Assembly (NCBI GenBank): GCA_018665625.1
Contig: JABJCF010000613.1
Span: forward strand, 1-6,129
Length of the DNA: 6,129 nucleotides
DNA from: Nitrospina sp.
GTDB taxonomy: Bacteria > Nitrospinota > Nitrospinia > Nitrospinales > VA-1
Reading direction: 5' to 3'
Positions 5,664-6,129 of this stretch are shown here, in pieces. The notes below the pieces were generated by a model. That model was not told the origin of the DNA. It worked only from the letters and a program-made list of their open reading frames with translations, and made no database searches. How positions within the stretch are numbered: the stretch's first letter is position 1; each line of letters opens with the position of its first letter. Made by a program: the position numbers and the translations under genes.

Positions 5664-6129
5664 ATGAGTAATCTACTTAGTATATTTAGACTCAAGGAAC
5701 TTAGGGTAAAGATTCTGTTCACGCTGTTTATTGTTATAGTGTATCGACTAGGAAGTCATATACCAATTCCTGGAGTTGATTTAGACGCTGTAAAAGCCTT
5801 GTTTCAACAAGGAGGGTTATTGGGGTTTTTTAATCTTTTCTCAGGGGGGGGGATGAGCAGATTTTCTGTTTTTTCTTTGGGAATTTTACCGTTTATTAAT
5901 GCATCAATAATTATGCAACTTTTAACGATTATGTATCCAAAGTTGAAAGAAATCGCAGAAGAAGGTGAGTCCGGACGGAAACAATTGGGACAGTATACAC
6001 GGTATCTTGCAATTTGTTTGAGCTTTGTCCAGGCAACAGTTATGAGTATTGGCTTCAAGGCTTTTTTAGTGCAAGATGCCCATTTTGGCTTGTTTTTATT
6101 TTATTCAATCACAGCGTTAGTGGCAGGGG
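5664..6129 (+). CDS. secY: Protein translocase subunit SecY, 3'-partial
   Basis: SecY is the channel subunit of the SecYEG translocon in the inner membrane. The frame is open from the ATG at 5664 to the window end, giving 155 residues of an expected 420-440. Landmarks are the short basic N-terminus MSNLLSIFRLKELRVK, a first membrane segment at about residues 17-31 leading to the conserved HIPIPGVD, and a plug/TM2 region FFNLFSGGGMSRFSVFSLGILPFINASIIMQLL (about 55-87). The conserved loop YPKLKEIAEEGESGRKQLGQYTRY follows, then a third segment at about 114-130 and the start of a fourth at the end. The ATG is one base after the rplO stop with only AGG upstream, so translation is probably coupled to rplO. 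Three Gly codons (residues 61-63) are a run of nine G bases. Its presence after rplO is the standard spc order. Confidence 0.97.
   Translation, partial: MSNLLSIFRLKELRVKILFTLFIVIVYRLGSHIPIPGVDLDAVKALFQQGGLLGFFNLFSGGGMSRFSVFSLGILPFINASIIMQLLTIMYPKLKEIAEEGESGRKQLGQYTRYLAICLSFVQATVMSIGFKAFLVQDAHFGLFLFYSITALVAG
5844..5852 (+). repeat. Poly-G tract (G9) within secY
   Basis: Nine consecutive G bases encode Gly61-Gly63 of SecY, in the SGGG of the conserved FSGGxxSRFS motif. The frame is intact at this length. A G9 run stands out in a low-GC window, where the next-longest G run I noticed is six (2711-2716 in rplE). Confidence 0.95.

Overview
The window is a continuous stretch of a bacterial S10–spc ribosomal protein operon, all on the + strand. 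Its order is rplV (5'-partial), rpsC, rplP, rpmC, rpsQ, rplN, rplX, rplE, rpsN, rpsH, rplF, rplR, rpsE, rplO and secY (3'-partial). There are about 1,990 codons, no gene-free stretch longer than about 20 bases, and no visible internal promoter, terminator, RNA gene, mobile element or CRISPR array. All genes are low-GC and have clear family signatures.

Layout. Positions 1-1885 hold the end of the S10-type cluster (L22, S3, L16, L29, S17). Positions 1898-5662 hold the spc-type cluster (L14, L24, L5, S14, S8, L6, L18, S5, L15). From 5664 to the window end is the N-terminal third of the SecY translocon subunit. Most genes have a clear Shine-Dalgarno sequence (GGAG or GGTGGA) 5-10 bases before ATG. 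At several junctions the stop codon is fused to it (TAGGAG, TGAGGAG). rpmC/rpsQ and rpsE/rplO overlap by 8 bases, which suggests translational coupling.

Organism. uL30 (rpmD), normally between rpsE and rplO, is missing, and the two flanking genes overlap. S14 is the short zinc-binding form, L18 has a shortened N-terminus, and codon use is A/T-rich. This fits a small-genome lineage. Candidate Phyla Radiation (Patescibacteria) is my first guess, because absence of uL30 is reported as general there. Mollicutes also often lack uL30, but all ten unambiguous Trp codons here are TGG, which argues against them. The assignment is inference.

The most unusual observation is an in-frame TGA at codon 7 of rplE (2617-2619). 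The gene reads as an intact 180-residue L5 only if TGA is decoded as an amino acid; otherwise the first good start would delete about 31 conserved N-terminal residues. rpsH nevertheless appears to end at TGA, so UGA may be ambiguous, recently recoded, suppressed, or a sequence error. Other points are a perfect 26-bp palindrome inside rplE, a tandem 24-bp duplication in the S5 N-terminus, and a G9 tract in secY.
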